Assembly: GCA_900169235.1 (NCBI GenBank)
Contig: FWCC01000237.1
Location: 1-64,000 of the forward strand
DNA from: Zarea fungicola
Taxonomy: Eukaryota > Ascomycota > Sordariomycetes > Hypocreales > Cordycipitaceae
DNA: 64,000 bases
Direction of reading: 5' to 3'
Made by a program: the position numbers and the translations under genes. The first letter of the stretch is position 1, and each line of letters opens with the position of its first letter. Shown here one piece after another: positions 1 to 11,023 of the stretch. The notes under the pieces are model-generated. The model was given only the letters and a program-made list of their open reading frames with translations, ran no database searches and had not been told where the DNA came from.

Positions 1-531
1 TTTTTTGTCACCCACATGCCTGGTACGGAGGTGCTATCCACATTTCCACCATCGCTGTAAACTGTGGCGTTTTAGTGGCCATGGCGTCCAGCCCCACACT
101 GGAAAGCTTGAGATTGCCGTTGTTAGCGGCTCGAGAACCACTGTTCTACGTCATTGATGATGGGAACAGTGAAAGCTGCGTTTGGAAGAGGTGCTGTGCG
201 CTTGCTCGTCTGCCGCAACTACAGATGATTAATTTTGGCTCACCCGAAACCTCAATTTCTTACCTGTCATCCTCCATTTTTGTCTACACAGTCCCAACCA
301 CTTCCCATTTTTCCTTTTTTTTTTTTTTGCTGTCGCCAGCTGGGTCCAGATGTTGGTTCTGTCAACCGGGGCTTAAAACTAGCGGCGGACGGAACTACAA
401 CCTCTCTCATGAAGCAAGAAAAAGTTAGGAAAAAACAAAGCAGCTAATTTAACCAGAGCAAAGTGTACCCTAATTCATCGAACTGAACGTCTCCTCGAAT
501 ATTTTATCAATTTATCCTATAAATCACCAAG
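1..531. other. Intergenic leader and promoter region of the Mug190-like gene
   Basis: I see no supportable gene here. The open frames present lack recognisable protein character and run through a homopolymer. A pyrimidine-rich stretch with a run of 14 T at about 315-328 lies about 200 bp before the start codon of the next gene, and such CT-rich tracts are common in filamentous fungal core promoters. The left edge may belong to the 3' side of a gene outside the window. Confidence 0.5.
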
Positions 532-3500
532 ATGAATAACAACGAGCACGTTGTGCCTTCCGGCCAACACTATTCTGGCCGGAATCGTGTGCCAAATATC
601 CAAGAGTTCATGGCACGTCTCGATCGTGAGAAGCAACAACGAGATGCCCAGATTGATGCCGATTTGAAGAAGAACAATGCCAATGGGGAGGCAACAGAGC
701 ACATGAATAGAGACGAGAGAACTGAGCTAAAATCCGCCCGCTGGGTGCGAGACCCGGTCACTGGCAGAGATGTCCAGATTCGCGATGCAAAGCTGGACTT
801 TGCAAAGGCAGTTGACGATCCTCAGGTATTTTTTGCCGACTGGTATAAAAACTGAAGCAATAACTGTGTTACTGACATGGAGATACTCAAGATGTCAATC
901 CCCAACGAAAATCTAGGCAAGGATACCACAGTCCAGAAGCCTCTCGACATGTCTACTGAGCAATACCGCGAGACCATGGACATTTCTGCACCGCCTGACC
1001 CCGTACAAGAGGGGGCCACCTCGGACGTACCTATTCGTAGCGAAAAGACGTCTGTCTTGTTTTACAAGACCCCAACAGTCAGCTACGAGCCCATGTTTGA
1101 GAGTCTCGAAAATCGCGCGAATGGATTGTGCCTCGGTATCTTCCTGGCCATTGTATTCATAGGAAGAATATTTGGTGGCCATATGTTGGGTTTGATTCCT
1201 CTTGCATTCTGTATCACTTCTGGTGTCTTTCTATGGTGCAAGGACCTTATTCGACAGGGTCGCGATGTGGAGTGGTCAAGTGAGCAGAAGCGTGGTGAAA
1301 CTGCCACGGTAAATTTGATCCCTGAATCCGTCGAATGGATGAATACGGCTATTGGAATTATCTGGGGTCTCATTAACCCAGAGATATTTGCTGCTGTTGG
1401 TGATACGTAAGTAACGATACTGACAATTAAATTGTGGAAGGGGCAATTCAGACATGCTAAACTCTTGTACAGCCTAGAAGATGTCATGGCTGCATCTGTC
1501 CCAGGTGTCATTGAGAATATTCGTGTCGCCGACATTCACCAGGGCAGCAACCCCCTTCGGATCCTCAATATGCGTGCCCTGCCTGACTCCCATGTCCAGG
1601 ATATCAAGGATGATATTCGCAAGCAAAACGAAAAGACCATGGACCCCAACGAAATGGCTGCCATGGAACAAGCAGGCGAGTTCTACAACATGGAGGTGTC
1701 TGTAGCATATCACGCCAAGCCATCAGGCCAAGACATAACGTCCAAAGCCCGCAACATGGGCATGCAGCTCGTCTTCTACCTTGGCATCCGCGGCTTGTTT
1801 GGCGTCCCGCTGCCTATCTGGGTTGAGCTGCAAGGCCTCGTTGCCACTGCCCGTCTCCGACTTCAACTCACGCCCGACCCGCCATTCCTTAAGACCATGA
1901 CCGTTACACTTATGGGCGTCCCCAAGGTCCAAGCAGGTTGCACTCCTATGGTGCAAAGGGGAGTCAATATTCTCAATCTACCTCTCATTTCGAATTTTGT
2001 CAATTGGGCCATTTCCGCCGCGGCGTCCATGTATGTCGCGCCCAAGAGTCTGACTCTAGATGTTAGCAGCCTACTCACGGGTGACGATATCAAGAAGGAC
2101 ACCATTGCCATTGGTGTCCTGTATATTCGCATACACAAAGCTGTTGACCTTAGCAAACAGGACCAGCGCGGTAGCAAAGGCGGTGGCTCGGATCCCTACA
2201 TTACCCTAGCCTGGAGCAAGTTTGGCAAGCCCCAATTCTGCACGCGCGTTATTCAAGATGATCTCAACCCATTTTTTGGCGAGAGCTGCGGTCTACTCGT
2301 CACCCCGGATATTATCCAGGCAGACGAGCAGCTTTCTGTTGAACTATGGGATAGCGATAGATCTTCTGCGGATGATGTTGTTGGTAAAATTGAGTTGAGT
2401 ATTCAGGAACTCGTCCGGAACCCAGGCAAAATCTTCCCCCAGGTCTCCAAGTTGAAAGGTCTCAAGGCAGATAGTACCATGCCCGGGGAGCTACACTGGG
2501 AAGTGGGATTTTTCGGCAAGACGCTATTCCGAAAGGCACTGCGAACAGACGAGCAGAACCCCAATCAACCCGAGGAACTCAAGAACAAACCCGAGGCTGC
2601 GGATCGTCAAAACGCCGTCCCTCAGACAGCTGAAGCCGAGGCAGCTCTTCACACACCGCCTGACCCGCTCTGGCCCTCTGGCATGCTGAGTGTTGTCGTG
2701 CATCAGATTGTCGGCCTTGAACTCGCCAACATTCGCGGCTCGGACGGCAACCGCAAAGGCAAAGAATATGAGCCCGCCCGACCTGAAGCTGGTGAAGTCA
2801 AGGAAGCCGAGAGTAAAAAGTTGCCGAGCTCATACTGTACTATTCTTATTAACGACGATCTCGCCTATAAGACGAGAACAAAGGTTGTATCCTCACAGCC
2901 AATCTTCAACGCCGGGACTGAAAAGTTTGTTCGCGACTGGCGTTCTGCCATCGTCACAGTGGCCGTCCGTGATTCTCGCCACCGTCAGCATGATCCCCTT
3001 ATTGGTGTTATTCCGCTCAAAGTGTCTGATATTCTACATACGAGTAGCGAGGTGACGCGCTGGTACCCTCTTGACGGAGGCGTCGGCTTTGGCCGCGCTC
3101 GCATCTCATTGCTCTTCAAGTCTGTTGAGCTACGTCTACCACCGCCGGAGCTCGGCTGGGAGATTGGCACTTTTGAGTTTACATCGAATAAGATCCAGAC
3201 CGTGGGCTGGGCACCATCTATAAAAGCCAAGCTGCGTCTGCGCACCGGCGGCTCGACTGCGAGCGTCAAACGCCAATTCTCTGCGAAAGAAGGCGACGAT
3301 GACATGGTATTCGATGTGAGCGGCAACGATGGCAGCCATACACTTCGATTACCGGTACGCCACCGCTACCGATCGCCGGTCTTCTTTGAATTTAGCCCTG
3401 CTGGTAAGAGGCACGCGGACGCCTTTGCTGCCGTCTGGTTGAAGGATCTAGTGGACAGCGAGGAGCAAGACTTTGACATTCCTTTGTGGAAGTGTAACAG

Positions 3501-4326
3501 CTCTCTACGCCTATCTCAAAACTACATTACCGAAGAGAACTTCAAAGAGATCCCGGATCTCGACATCGAGGAGATTGGACGCGTCAAGTTTCGTGGTCGC
3601 TTCTCACCCGGTACAGACCTGGACCACATTCGCTTTGTTAGCGACAATGATTCACGTGAAACAATTGAGGCCTGGGAGGCGTGTTACTCCGAGGGTGTCA
3701 GAGGCAAGGAAGTCAAAACTGAAGTGCCACCTCTCACCAAGGAGCTTCATGAGAAGTCGTTGACACAAGGCCGCGACGTGCTGGCGCAGGCTAGTGAAGA
3801 GGAGCGCAGGAAGTGGACGGCAAATGACGGCACGAGCTGGGCCGGTGCTTTTGGGAGCGACCCTGCCGAGTCGATGGCTGGAAAAAAACGCGCAGATGAA
3901 GGTGATGAAGACTACGATCAGTTTGAAGAGGAAGATGAGTATCCTGACAGTGACGAGGAAACAAGTGCCAGTTCACGCCCCAGAACTGGTGAATCCGCTG
4001 CTGGGATGTCCGACTTCCAAGCTACGACAGCTGCAGGGAGCAGTTTTAGCAGCGGGGGTGATGACGGCCGTGCATCTCATGAAACCAACGTCACCGACGC
4101 CTCGGCTGTGAGCGACACGTACAAGAAAGGTCAAGGCCCCATCCATGCGTTTAAGGAATACCGCCGAAACAGCCGGGACCTGCACCGCAAGCAGCGTGGG
4201 CTGATGCAGTGGCGACCGATGCGAAATGTGCAGTTTGCGAAAGACGAGGCCAAGTACCTGGCGCGCAAAGTTAAAAACATTACTGCGCTTGACGGTCGTA
4301 AACCGGACGTGGAGACGGAGGTATAA
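532..4326 (+). CDS. mug190: Mug190-like SMP and C2 domain protein (ER-plasma membrane contact/lipid transfer)
   Basis: Three exons, 532-825, 892-1406 and 1473-4326, give 1220 aa. Introns are 66 bp each (GTATTT..AAG and GTAAGT..CAG) and all junctions keep frame. Order of parts: an N-terminal polar region; a hydrophobic hairpin at about residues 176-218, ending near FLWCKDL; a synaptotagmin-like mitochondrial-lipid-binding (SMP) domain at about 236-475, visible as SVEWMN..INPEIF and later PLPIWVELQG; a first C2 domain at about 483-600 with SDPY and WDSDRSSADD supplying acidic Ca2+-site residues; a second, more divergent C2 at about 674-800 interrupted by a charged insert; then an acidic, low-complexity C-terminal third. 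This matches tricalbin/extended-synaptotagmin-like proteins named after fission yeast Mug190. The family tethers ER to plasma membrane and moves lipids. Function is inferred from family; the domain reading is direct. Confidence 0.9.
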
Positions 4327-4506
4327 GGATGGGCAAGTAAAAGTTGGGCTGCGGTCGCTGCCTTGTCTCATGACGTTTGTTTTTTGTTCCGAGGTACGGT
4401 TCTGTGTCAGTTAAAATGTATTATTTCTTGTATTGATTGGTTATTTGGCCATTTTGTCATTTTATGAATTCTACATTATTGATAAAAACGTGATCAAGAT
4501 GTATCA

Positions 4507-5460
4507 TTAAAACTTTTCCACATATGGACGGAGATCCAGCTCCTGTGTAAAGGCGGATCTATGCTGTGTGTGCAAGTACCAATAGTTCTCCGCAATCTGC
4601 ACGATGGCGCATGTTAGTAAATCGACTCAGATTCAACTGCTTTGATATATAAAAGGGGGAAACTTACAGCCTCTGGGCTAATTTTGCCATCTGCCACGCC
4701 ATTGTTTGCCACACGATCCTTACCCCACGGCGTGTCAATGCCGCCATCAATGATGGTGTAGGCGACGTGCACGCCCTTGGGGCCAAACTCGCGTGCGAGA
4801 GATTGTGTGATGCCACGCTGGGCAAACTTGCCGGCGGCAAAAGTGGCAAACTTGGCAGATCCACGAAGGGCAGCAGTGGCACCGGTGACGATGAGCGTGG
4901 GTGGGTGCTGCGGGTTGGCATCGACTGTTTCCAGGAGCTGGGGAAGTGTCTTTTGCGCAAAATAGAAGAGACCATTGCTGTTTTTTTCATGATTCCATTA
5001 ACAACTTCACTCCAACTCTACAAAATTAGAGTATATGTGAACCAAACACCTAACGCCGCTCCCCAACTTCTAGCGAAGCAGCGTAAAATAAAAGGAAAAA
5101 GAAAAGCACTTACGCTGCAGTACCAAGGCTAGTTGTTAGGTCTGTTGCCTCTAGTTCTAGAAATGGCTTGTACGCAAAGCCGGCGTTTGCATTATACACG
5201 GCGGCAGCCAGCTTTGCCTCAGGCCACTCCTTTGCAATATGTGCAAAGGCGGCACCGACGGAAAAAGAATCAGCAGCATCGGTGGTGATTCCAATGGCCT
5301 TGCCGCCGGCCTTGTTGATAGCCTCGACAACAGGCGCATAGTTGGCTTCTGTACGGGCGAGGAGAGCGACGGGATAGTGTTTGGCGAAGAGCTGGGCGAC
5401 TGAGGCACCGGTGCCGGAACCGACGCCAGCGATGACAGCGTAGAATGTGGAAGCGGTCAT
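4507..5460 (-). CDS. Short-chain dehydrogenase/reductase-like protein lacking the catalytic tyrosine
   Basis: Exons 5114-5460, 4668-4977 and 4507-4596 give 248 aa, the usual length for a classical SDR. Introns of 136 and 71 bp have GTAAGT donors and CAG acceptors. The N-terminus carries the nucleotide-binding glycine motif AGVGSGTG (residues 11-18), followed by a Rossmann pattern with the NANAG segment. The active site differs from classical enzymes: the YxxxK motif reads F162-AAG-K166, and the Ser usually about 13 residues earlier is Ala149. As far as I recall, a fungal SDR subfamily shares FAxFAAGK, so this may be a subfamily property and not a fresh mutation. It may bind NAD(P)H without classical dehydrogenase chemistry. 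It converges on the Mug190-like gene with about 180 bp between stop codons. Substrate unknown. Confidence 0.85.
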
Positions 5461-6092
5461 GATTATTTTTCGGCAGATGATTTGGATTGGTAAGAATCTT
5501 TGGATAAGTGAATTGATAACGGGAACTTTTGACAGTTTGGGGCTGACTGGCGTTGGGACTTGTATTAAAGCTTAGAGTGAACTAGACGCCTCTTAAATAT
5601 ACCCAGTGCAACCAGATGCTGCAATTGCTTACAAATGAGCTGATTACTACAGATTGCGCCAGAGTGGTGTTTTTTTTGGTGGATAGAACCATGCGGGGAG
5701 GTTATTGTATCATTGACTGGCTGATAAATACGACAAATTAAAAGAAACGGGAAAAGCATCCCTCGGTACGATACATGGGTACCCGCGGTTGTCTCGGTAT
5801 TTCGGAGATCTGATTTGATTACCGATCTAGGATGGCATCGTTCATCCTTGTACAAGACAGAGGCGCATATCCGCTGTCAAAACATGAGCCTGATAATAGT
5901 ATTCAACTCGTCGACTTAATATTTTACCCTAAGACAATTTAAAATATCTGTTTTGCGTGGAATAGCGCAATCACCCACTGCACATGTAAATTTTTGCCTG
6001 TAAATGAAAGCACCACTTACAACCTGTCTTTCAAACCTTGCGTAGGATGAGCAGCCATCACCAAATATATGAACACTGCACGCACGAAACAT
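5461..6092. other. Intergenic region between the SDR-like and NLR-like genes
   Basis: This holds the promoter of the SDR-like gene and the 3' flank of the NLR-like gene, both on the minus strand. The short frames here have no recognisable protein features. I see no other element. Confidence 0.5.
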
Positions 6093-8879
6093 CTACTGAT
6101 ACCCCCGCATAGCCATATCATCACTCTCCTCTATTCTTCCCATATCCTTGTAAACCCCTGCCAAGTGCCTCGCAATCCGCATAGCCGTCTCCCCGCGCTT
6201 CCCCTGCAGCAGCTCATATCCTTGCAGAGCACGCAGCAGCCAAGTTTCCGCCTCCCGTAGTCTCTGCTGTCTCATATACAATAGCCCAAGATTATTTGCA
6301 GCGGCCAGCGCCAGCTCATCCTGGTCTCCGCGTGCTGTCTTGTGACCTTCGTACGCTCGCTGCCACAGCGGTTCCGCCTCCGCAAACTCATTCAATTTGG
6401 CGTGCGTCAGCGCCAGGTTGTCCGCTACTGATGCCGTGACCCCTTCGCGGCCGCCGTCACTCTTTTCAAAACCTGTCAAGACGCGCTTCCCAAGGGCCAC
6501 CGCTTCACGTAGCCGTCCTTGTTCAATGTAGCCGAGGAATAGTGTATAGGTCACGTCAATTGTGTCAGCGTCGTCAGTGCCTGCAATGGTTTCATAACCC
6601 GAGAGAGCGCGTTGGCACATTGTTTCGGCTTCGTCCATGCGATCGAGGCCATGGTAGACTTTGGCGAGGCTGTGACATACGGGAAGCACCTTTGGACTGT
6701 TGGGTCCGTACATTTTCTCCAAAGATGACAGCGCTTGGGTATACAGGGCCTCGGCGGCTACGTCATCGCTACGAAGCATGTACAGATGTGCCAGAGATGT
6801 GACAATGTCCAATGTGTCGTCGTGATCTCCGCCGTATAAATTGGTGTGCTCGGAAAGGGCCCTTTTCAGCATGCGCTCTGCCTTGTCGTGCTCGCCGAGA
6901 GTTTTGTGCGTCAGCCCCAAGTTGTAGACAACGGCTAGTGTCTTTGTATCGCGCCTGCCAAAGGTCTCCTCGTAAAGCGGAAGGGCTTTTTCCCACTCCG
7001 CCTGTGCAGCAGCAGTCTTTTCTTGCGCCGCGTACATGAGCGCGATATTATTGACCGTTAGCAGTGTGCTCTCATGGTGAGCCCCAAACTGAAGTTCCCT
7101 CCCCCTCAGTGCAGCTTGGTAGTAGTTGGCCGCCTCTTTAAATCGCTCCTGCCGTTTGTAAAGAATGCCCAAGTTGTTAAGCACGTTGTAATGTGGCTCT
7201 GGTTTCGCTGGAGGGACACGTTCATAGCTCCGCACGATGTCAAGATACATGCGCTCCGCCTCTTTCAGCCGACCTTGGTCCCAGCATAAGGATGCATAGT
7301 GCCCATGTGTCAGTAGCGTGTCAGGGTCATCTGGACCCCAAAGCTTTTGTTGAGATAGCAGTAGTTGTTGAAACAAGGACTCAGCGACACTCGCATCACT
7401 TTCTCGAAGACTATTGCATGCTGTGACCAAATCTTTGAACTCGCATCCCATTGTATAGCCATCGTAGCTGATCGATTTCAGAGGCATCTCATAAGAGGAT
7501 ATTGTATGGGCAAGATAGCCGTATACCGTCGAATGCCTGAACTTGAAGTATGGAACGTTGTTTACATGAGTTAGCTGCGTAATTGGACGGCAGGCATGGA
7601 TAACGTCATGCTCCTGAATTTCGGCTCGAGAAGTCTGAAATTCCTCATTTTCATTTCTGAAGAGTGCAGTGAGAGCTTTGCAGGTTTCAACGGCGCTTGG
7701 CTGAAAGTCTGGTGCATTTTGTGCTATGGCTAGCCAATGCGCCACCCGAATGAGAATAAACTTGGGCATCGCACTCGTATCTTGTAATATTCGCTCCAGA
7801 TACGGATTGAAAGCTGGAACTGCCACTTCCTGTTCCTTCGTTTTGCCATCTCTGTTGCTATGACTGCTGGGAGGCTGCCACGACCCGCGTCGCAGTAAGT
7901 CACATTGGTCGTCCAGCAAAGTAACCGCCCATAGCCAACTAACATTTGCACATATTAGTCATCCACTAGAAAGAACAGACAAGAAAAATTTTTATACTTA
8001 CGAGCCATGGTTGTTAGCCAGGATGTATTGTTCAATCGCTGTTTGCGATGACTCTGGCTCCAGGTACGCGGCGCCGCGTGCGACTCGACGTTGTAGCTCG
8101 TTGCGCACGTATAACTGCAAGTCGATTGGTGACGCTTCAACATCCACTGGGCATGATACTGTCTGCATACAGGCATCCTGCTGACATTCTCCGTCGCCAG
8201 ACGTGAAAAGTATCCTGATTCTGGATCCAGGCGAGTCCGCTATACTGGCAAGCTGCAGCGCGACTGCCAGCGGCAGGTAGTCGATACTCTTGATAACGAG
8301 CGACACCCGGTCGAAATGACGAGACATGGTTTCCAGCAAACCAACTAGTTGCACAGGATGGTTTTCATCAAATTGATGATTGCTAGAGTATGCGTTTCCT
8401 TCGCAAGCGGCTGGTACCAGCCGCTTGATAACAGACTTGTTGAACTCAGCAAAAGCAGCCTCGCTCTGCTGCGCAAGCTGGGCGACCAGTGTCTTCAAAC
8501 ACATGACGGGTTGCTGATAGTCTGCTTCTTGGCTACTCTGAGTGCAAAAGTAGTAGCATGTCGCATGCTGCGCCTCAATCTGCTGCCGCCGCAGCAACTC
8601 CTGCACAAGTGATGCTGCTAGCAGCGTCCTGCCTGTGCCAGATGGCCCATAGAGCCAAAGCTTGTTGATGGTCTTCATCGTCCAGTCCTGGCCTGGGGCA
8701 ACCCAGTTCGCATCGGGTCGCCCGCTCAGCCAGGCAGCAACACGCTCCTCGTCGTAGATCCATTGATTCGTCCCTGGTTCAATCTGGGACAAACTGATGC
8801 CAAAAATGGCATTGCCTGGCCCAAACGCCGCTAAGGTTTTGCGGGCGCTGGTACTACTCTCCACCCTGAACGGGAGCAT
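6093..8879 (-). CDS. NLR-like STAND P-loop protein with C-terminal TPR array; nucleotide-binding residues altered
   Basis: Two exons, 8002-8879 and 6093-7938, joined across a 63-bp intron (GTAAGT..TTAG with branch TGACTAAT), give 907 aa. Residues 73-230 look like a fungal NACHT-type ATPase: an LWLYG P-loop strand, then YYFCTQSS, MCLKTLVAQL and ILFTS. Key residues are changed. Walker A is GPSGTGRT with Arg84 for Lys, the Walker B stretch reads VSLVIKSID with Lys197 where the first Asp is expected, and ILFTSGDG has Gly in place of the usual TSR Arg. A winged-helix-like linker follows, then about ten kinesin-light-chain-type TPRs (around 42 residues, divergent from one another) to the C-terminus. 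Fungal NLRs act in allorecognition and programmed cell death. No effector domain precedes the NACHT. The reading frame stays open a few codons upstream of the chosen ATG to a possible acceptor (TTTAG), so a short 5' exon may be missing. Confidence 0.8.
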
Positions 8880-9271
8880 TCCTGTCGCGAGTTTTCGGGC
8901 AATCTAAAGATGGGAGATAGTAAAACAATGGTTTCATTCGAATATTTGAAATCACTCAATTGCGACTTTTCTTCGTTTGAAATGTTTGGATTACGTGCGA
9001 CCTACAATCTTCAACAGTGAGGCTGAACTGCCGCAAATCCACTTTCCCCAGTTCTGTCAATGCTAGATAATCTTATACCCAAATTGAGCCTAAATGTCGA
9101 GCCTGTCGTTGCATTATGAAATTCGACTATATATAACACTACCAGCAGAAAGATTTTTAATTGATTAGAGCGTAAAAATCGTCAGCATAACGTGATGTTT
9201 AAAAGACGTGTAAGTTCTATGGAAAATCCAGCAGTTGTCCGAACTCCTTGTTGCACCCAGCCAAATCACAT
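8880..9271. other. Promoter region of the NLR-like gene
   Basis: This separates the M61 peptidase stop from the NLR-like start, both on the minus strand. It holds a TATA box (about 9127-9137) and, on the minus strand, a possible splice acceptor just before the frame opens. I looked for an upstream exon coding for an effector domain and found nothing convincing; an ATG just below the TATA box opens only a 13-codon frame. Confidence 0.5.
9127..9137 (-). promoter_or_regulatory. TATA box upstream of the NLR-like gene
   Basis: The minus-strand sequence GTTATATATAG is a strong TATA match, about 250 bp upstream of the annotated start. It sits closer than expected for a start at 8879, which fits either a longer 5' leader or a missed first exon. 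Confidence 0.45.
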
Positions 9272-11023
9272 TCACCGCCCAGAAATAAAGCTTGCGGGTA
9301 TAATATCCTCCTTAAAACTCTCCAATTGCCAGCACGAGACTTTCCTGTCTTTGCGTGGTAGGTATTCAATTCTAACATCTCGTCCGTTCCTGTTCACGAC
9401 CACAAAGTATGTGGAGTGCGGGTCCTCTTCTGCGGCCGCCGCGAACCCTGTCTCTACAATCTTATCTCCGTTGCGTAAACCAGCCAGGTCTGCTGGTGAA
9501 CCGGCAATGACACCTTCAATGATGCGCCTCGAGGTGGATAGTCGACTAAAGCCAAACTCCAGCACTTGTTGTCTTGTTTCTCGTAGCATATTCCTCGTCG
9601 ATCCGATCCGTCGACCGGCAAGATTAATCGTTTTGCCCTCGAGCATATCGCGAAATTGACCAATGTAGTCGACGGTGCCGTCCATGAAATATCCAAGACT
9701 CGCAAACCAGTCCCTTTGCTGGACAGTTTGACCTCGTCTATACCGCGTCGATAAATCTATAATGATTCGATCCAGAACGCCAAAGGATTTGGAGTCCGAT
9801 GGCCCATGTATACGCCGTAACTGGTCATCCACCAAAAGGAAATATGCAAATCCACGGCTGTACGGTATCCACTCAGCATACCATGAGGTGAAGAAATATT
9901 TGAGAGCGTCACGCATTGGCATGTTGATCTCGGGGTTCGTATAGTATTTGACCAAACTACTATTTATCCGGTCCGTGACATATGAAGGTGGAACCAGGTT
10001 GAAACGATATGGTAGTAACGCTGCGTAATATTCGGCAATTCCTGTTGGTAAATGTTAGAGGCATGCCGCAGGGATGTCGGAATGGGGCGGTCACTCACCC
10101 TCGACAAACCAGCCATTCTCCTCGCCACTGTCTTCATTGCTCAGAAGAGCAAAACTGTGCACCATTTCGTGAGCAAACAAGCTTGTTATGCTGTTGTCTA
10201 GCATATTTGCAGTGTCTGGGTCGTATTCAAACACAAAGCTGTCTGTAAACCCGCTTCCGCCGTACCCTCGCAAGGCGGAACGGATAAATACACGATAGGA
10301 GCCGCCAGTATGTTGAAAGAATTCGCACATGGGTCGGTACAGGACTGTATTAAAGTGCTTTAGTCGTCTCAAATTTGGAGGCAGCTCTCCAAACCAGTAC
10401 GTGACACATGCGCCAGGTTCAGGGCTGACCTGCGGCTCGGGCGGGCAGCTGTGAAGAGGCCCAACCATAAAGATGGTGCGCTGAAAGGCATCGAGTGTGC
10501 TGAATTGTTCAATCCGGTGAGGCCCTTCTCCATGTGACCATACGGTGCGTGTGCCCGGTGGCGCGTGCGACAGGTCCCATTCTACGGCGTGGATGTAAAG
10601 TTCTCCTTGGGTAACTTGAGGCAGGAACCAGCCTGCAGAGCCTTGTACTCCACCATGGTCAAGTCGAAGGTCAACTCTTGGCCCGAGAGCAGTGCGAATA
10701 TCAACCTTGCGAGGGAAAACGTCCATCTGTAGGGTCAAGTCGCTGACTGGATCCCGGCCGAGACGCCACTGCTGCAGCGTCGCGGTCTCATCTACAAAGA
10801 TGAAGGGTACGCGACCAGCTACATCGGATGCATAGACATCAGACTCGGAGTATGGATGTGAGGCAACATTTCCAAACCATGTTGTATAGTTTAGATGAGG
10901 ATCTGGCCCTGCCAAGGCAGATTGCGGAATTGTATAAGCCACGGAGAGATGCGAGACATCACCGCGAGAGGTAAAGCTGGGCTTTATTTTGAGAGACAGG
11001 ACTGGATAGACCTTTCTGAGCAT
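9272..11023 (-). CDS. M61 family (glycyl aminopeptidase-like) zinc metallopeptidase with PDZ domain
   Basis: Exons 10099-11023 and 9272-10041, with a 57-bp GTGAGT..CAG intron, give 564 aa. Residues 285-289 are HEMVH, the zinc-binding HExxH motif, and Glu308 in the WFVEGIAEYY segment is in the right place for the third zinc ligand, so this is a gluzincin. The first 230 residues are beta-rich, as in the M61 N-terminal domain. The C-terminal part, near GVIAGSPADLAGLRNGDKIV, is a PDZ-like module, an arrangement typical of M61 peptidases. No signal peptide is evident at the chosen ATG, which has a CACC context and an in-frame stop 8 codons upstream, so a cytosolic enzyme is likely. Substrate unknown. 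It lies 392 bp upstream of the NLR-like gene on the same strand. Confidence 0.85.

Noticed and set aside
75..428. 117-codon frame at the left end
   Set aside because: It crosses a 14-base T-run, giving poly-Phe, and has no recognisable motif; more likely promoter sequence.
7193..7426. Forward-strand frames inside the NLR-like gene
   Set aside because: They are antisense shadows of the TPR-coding exon, whose minus-strand protein is clearly real.
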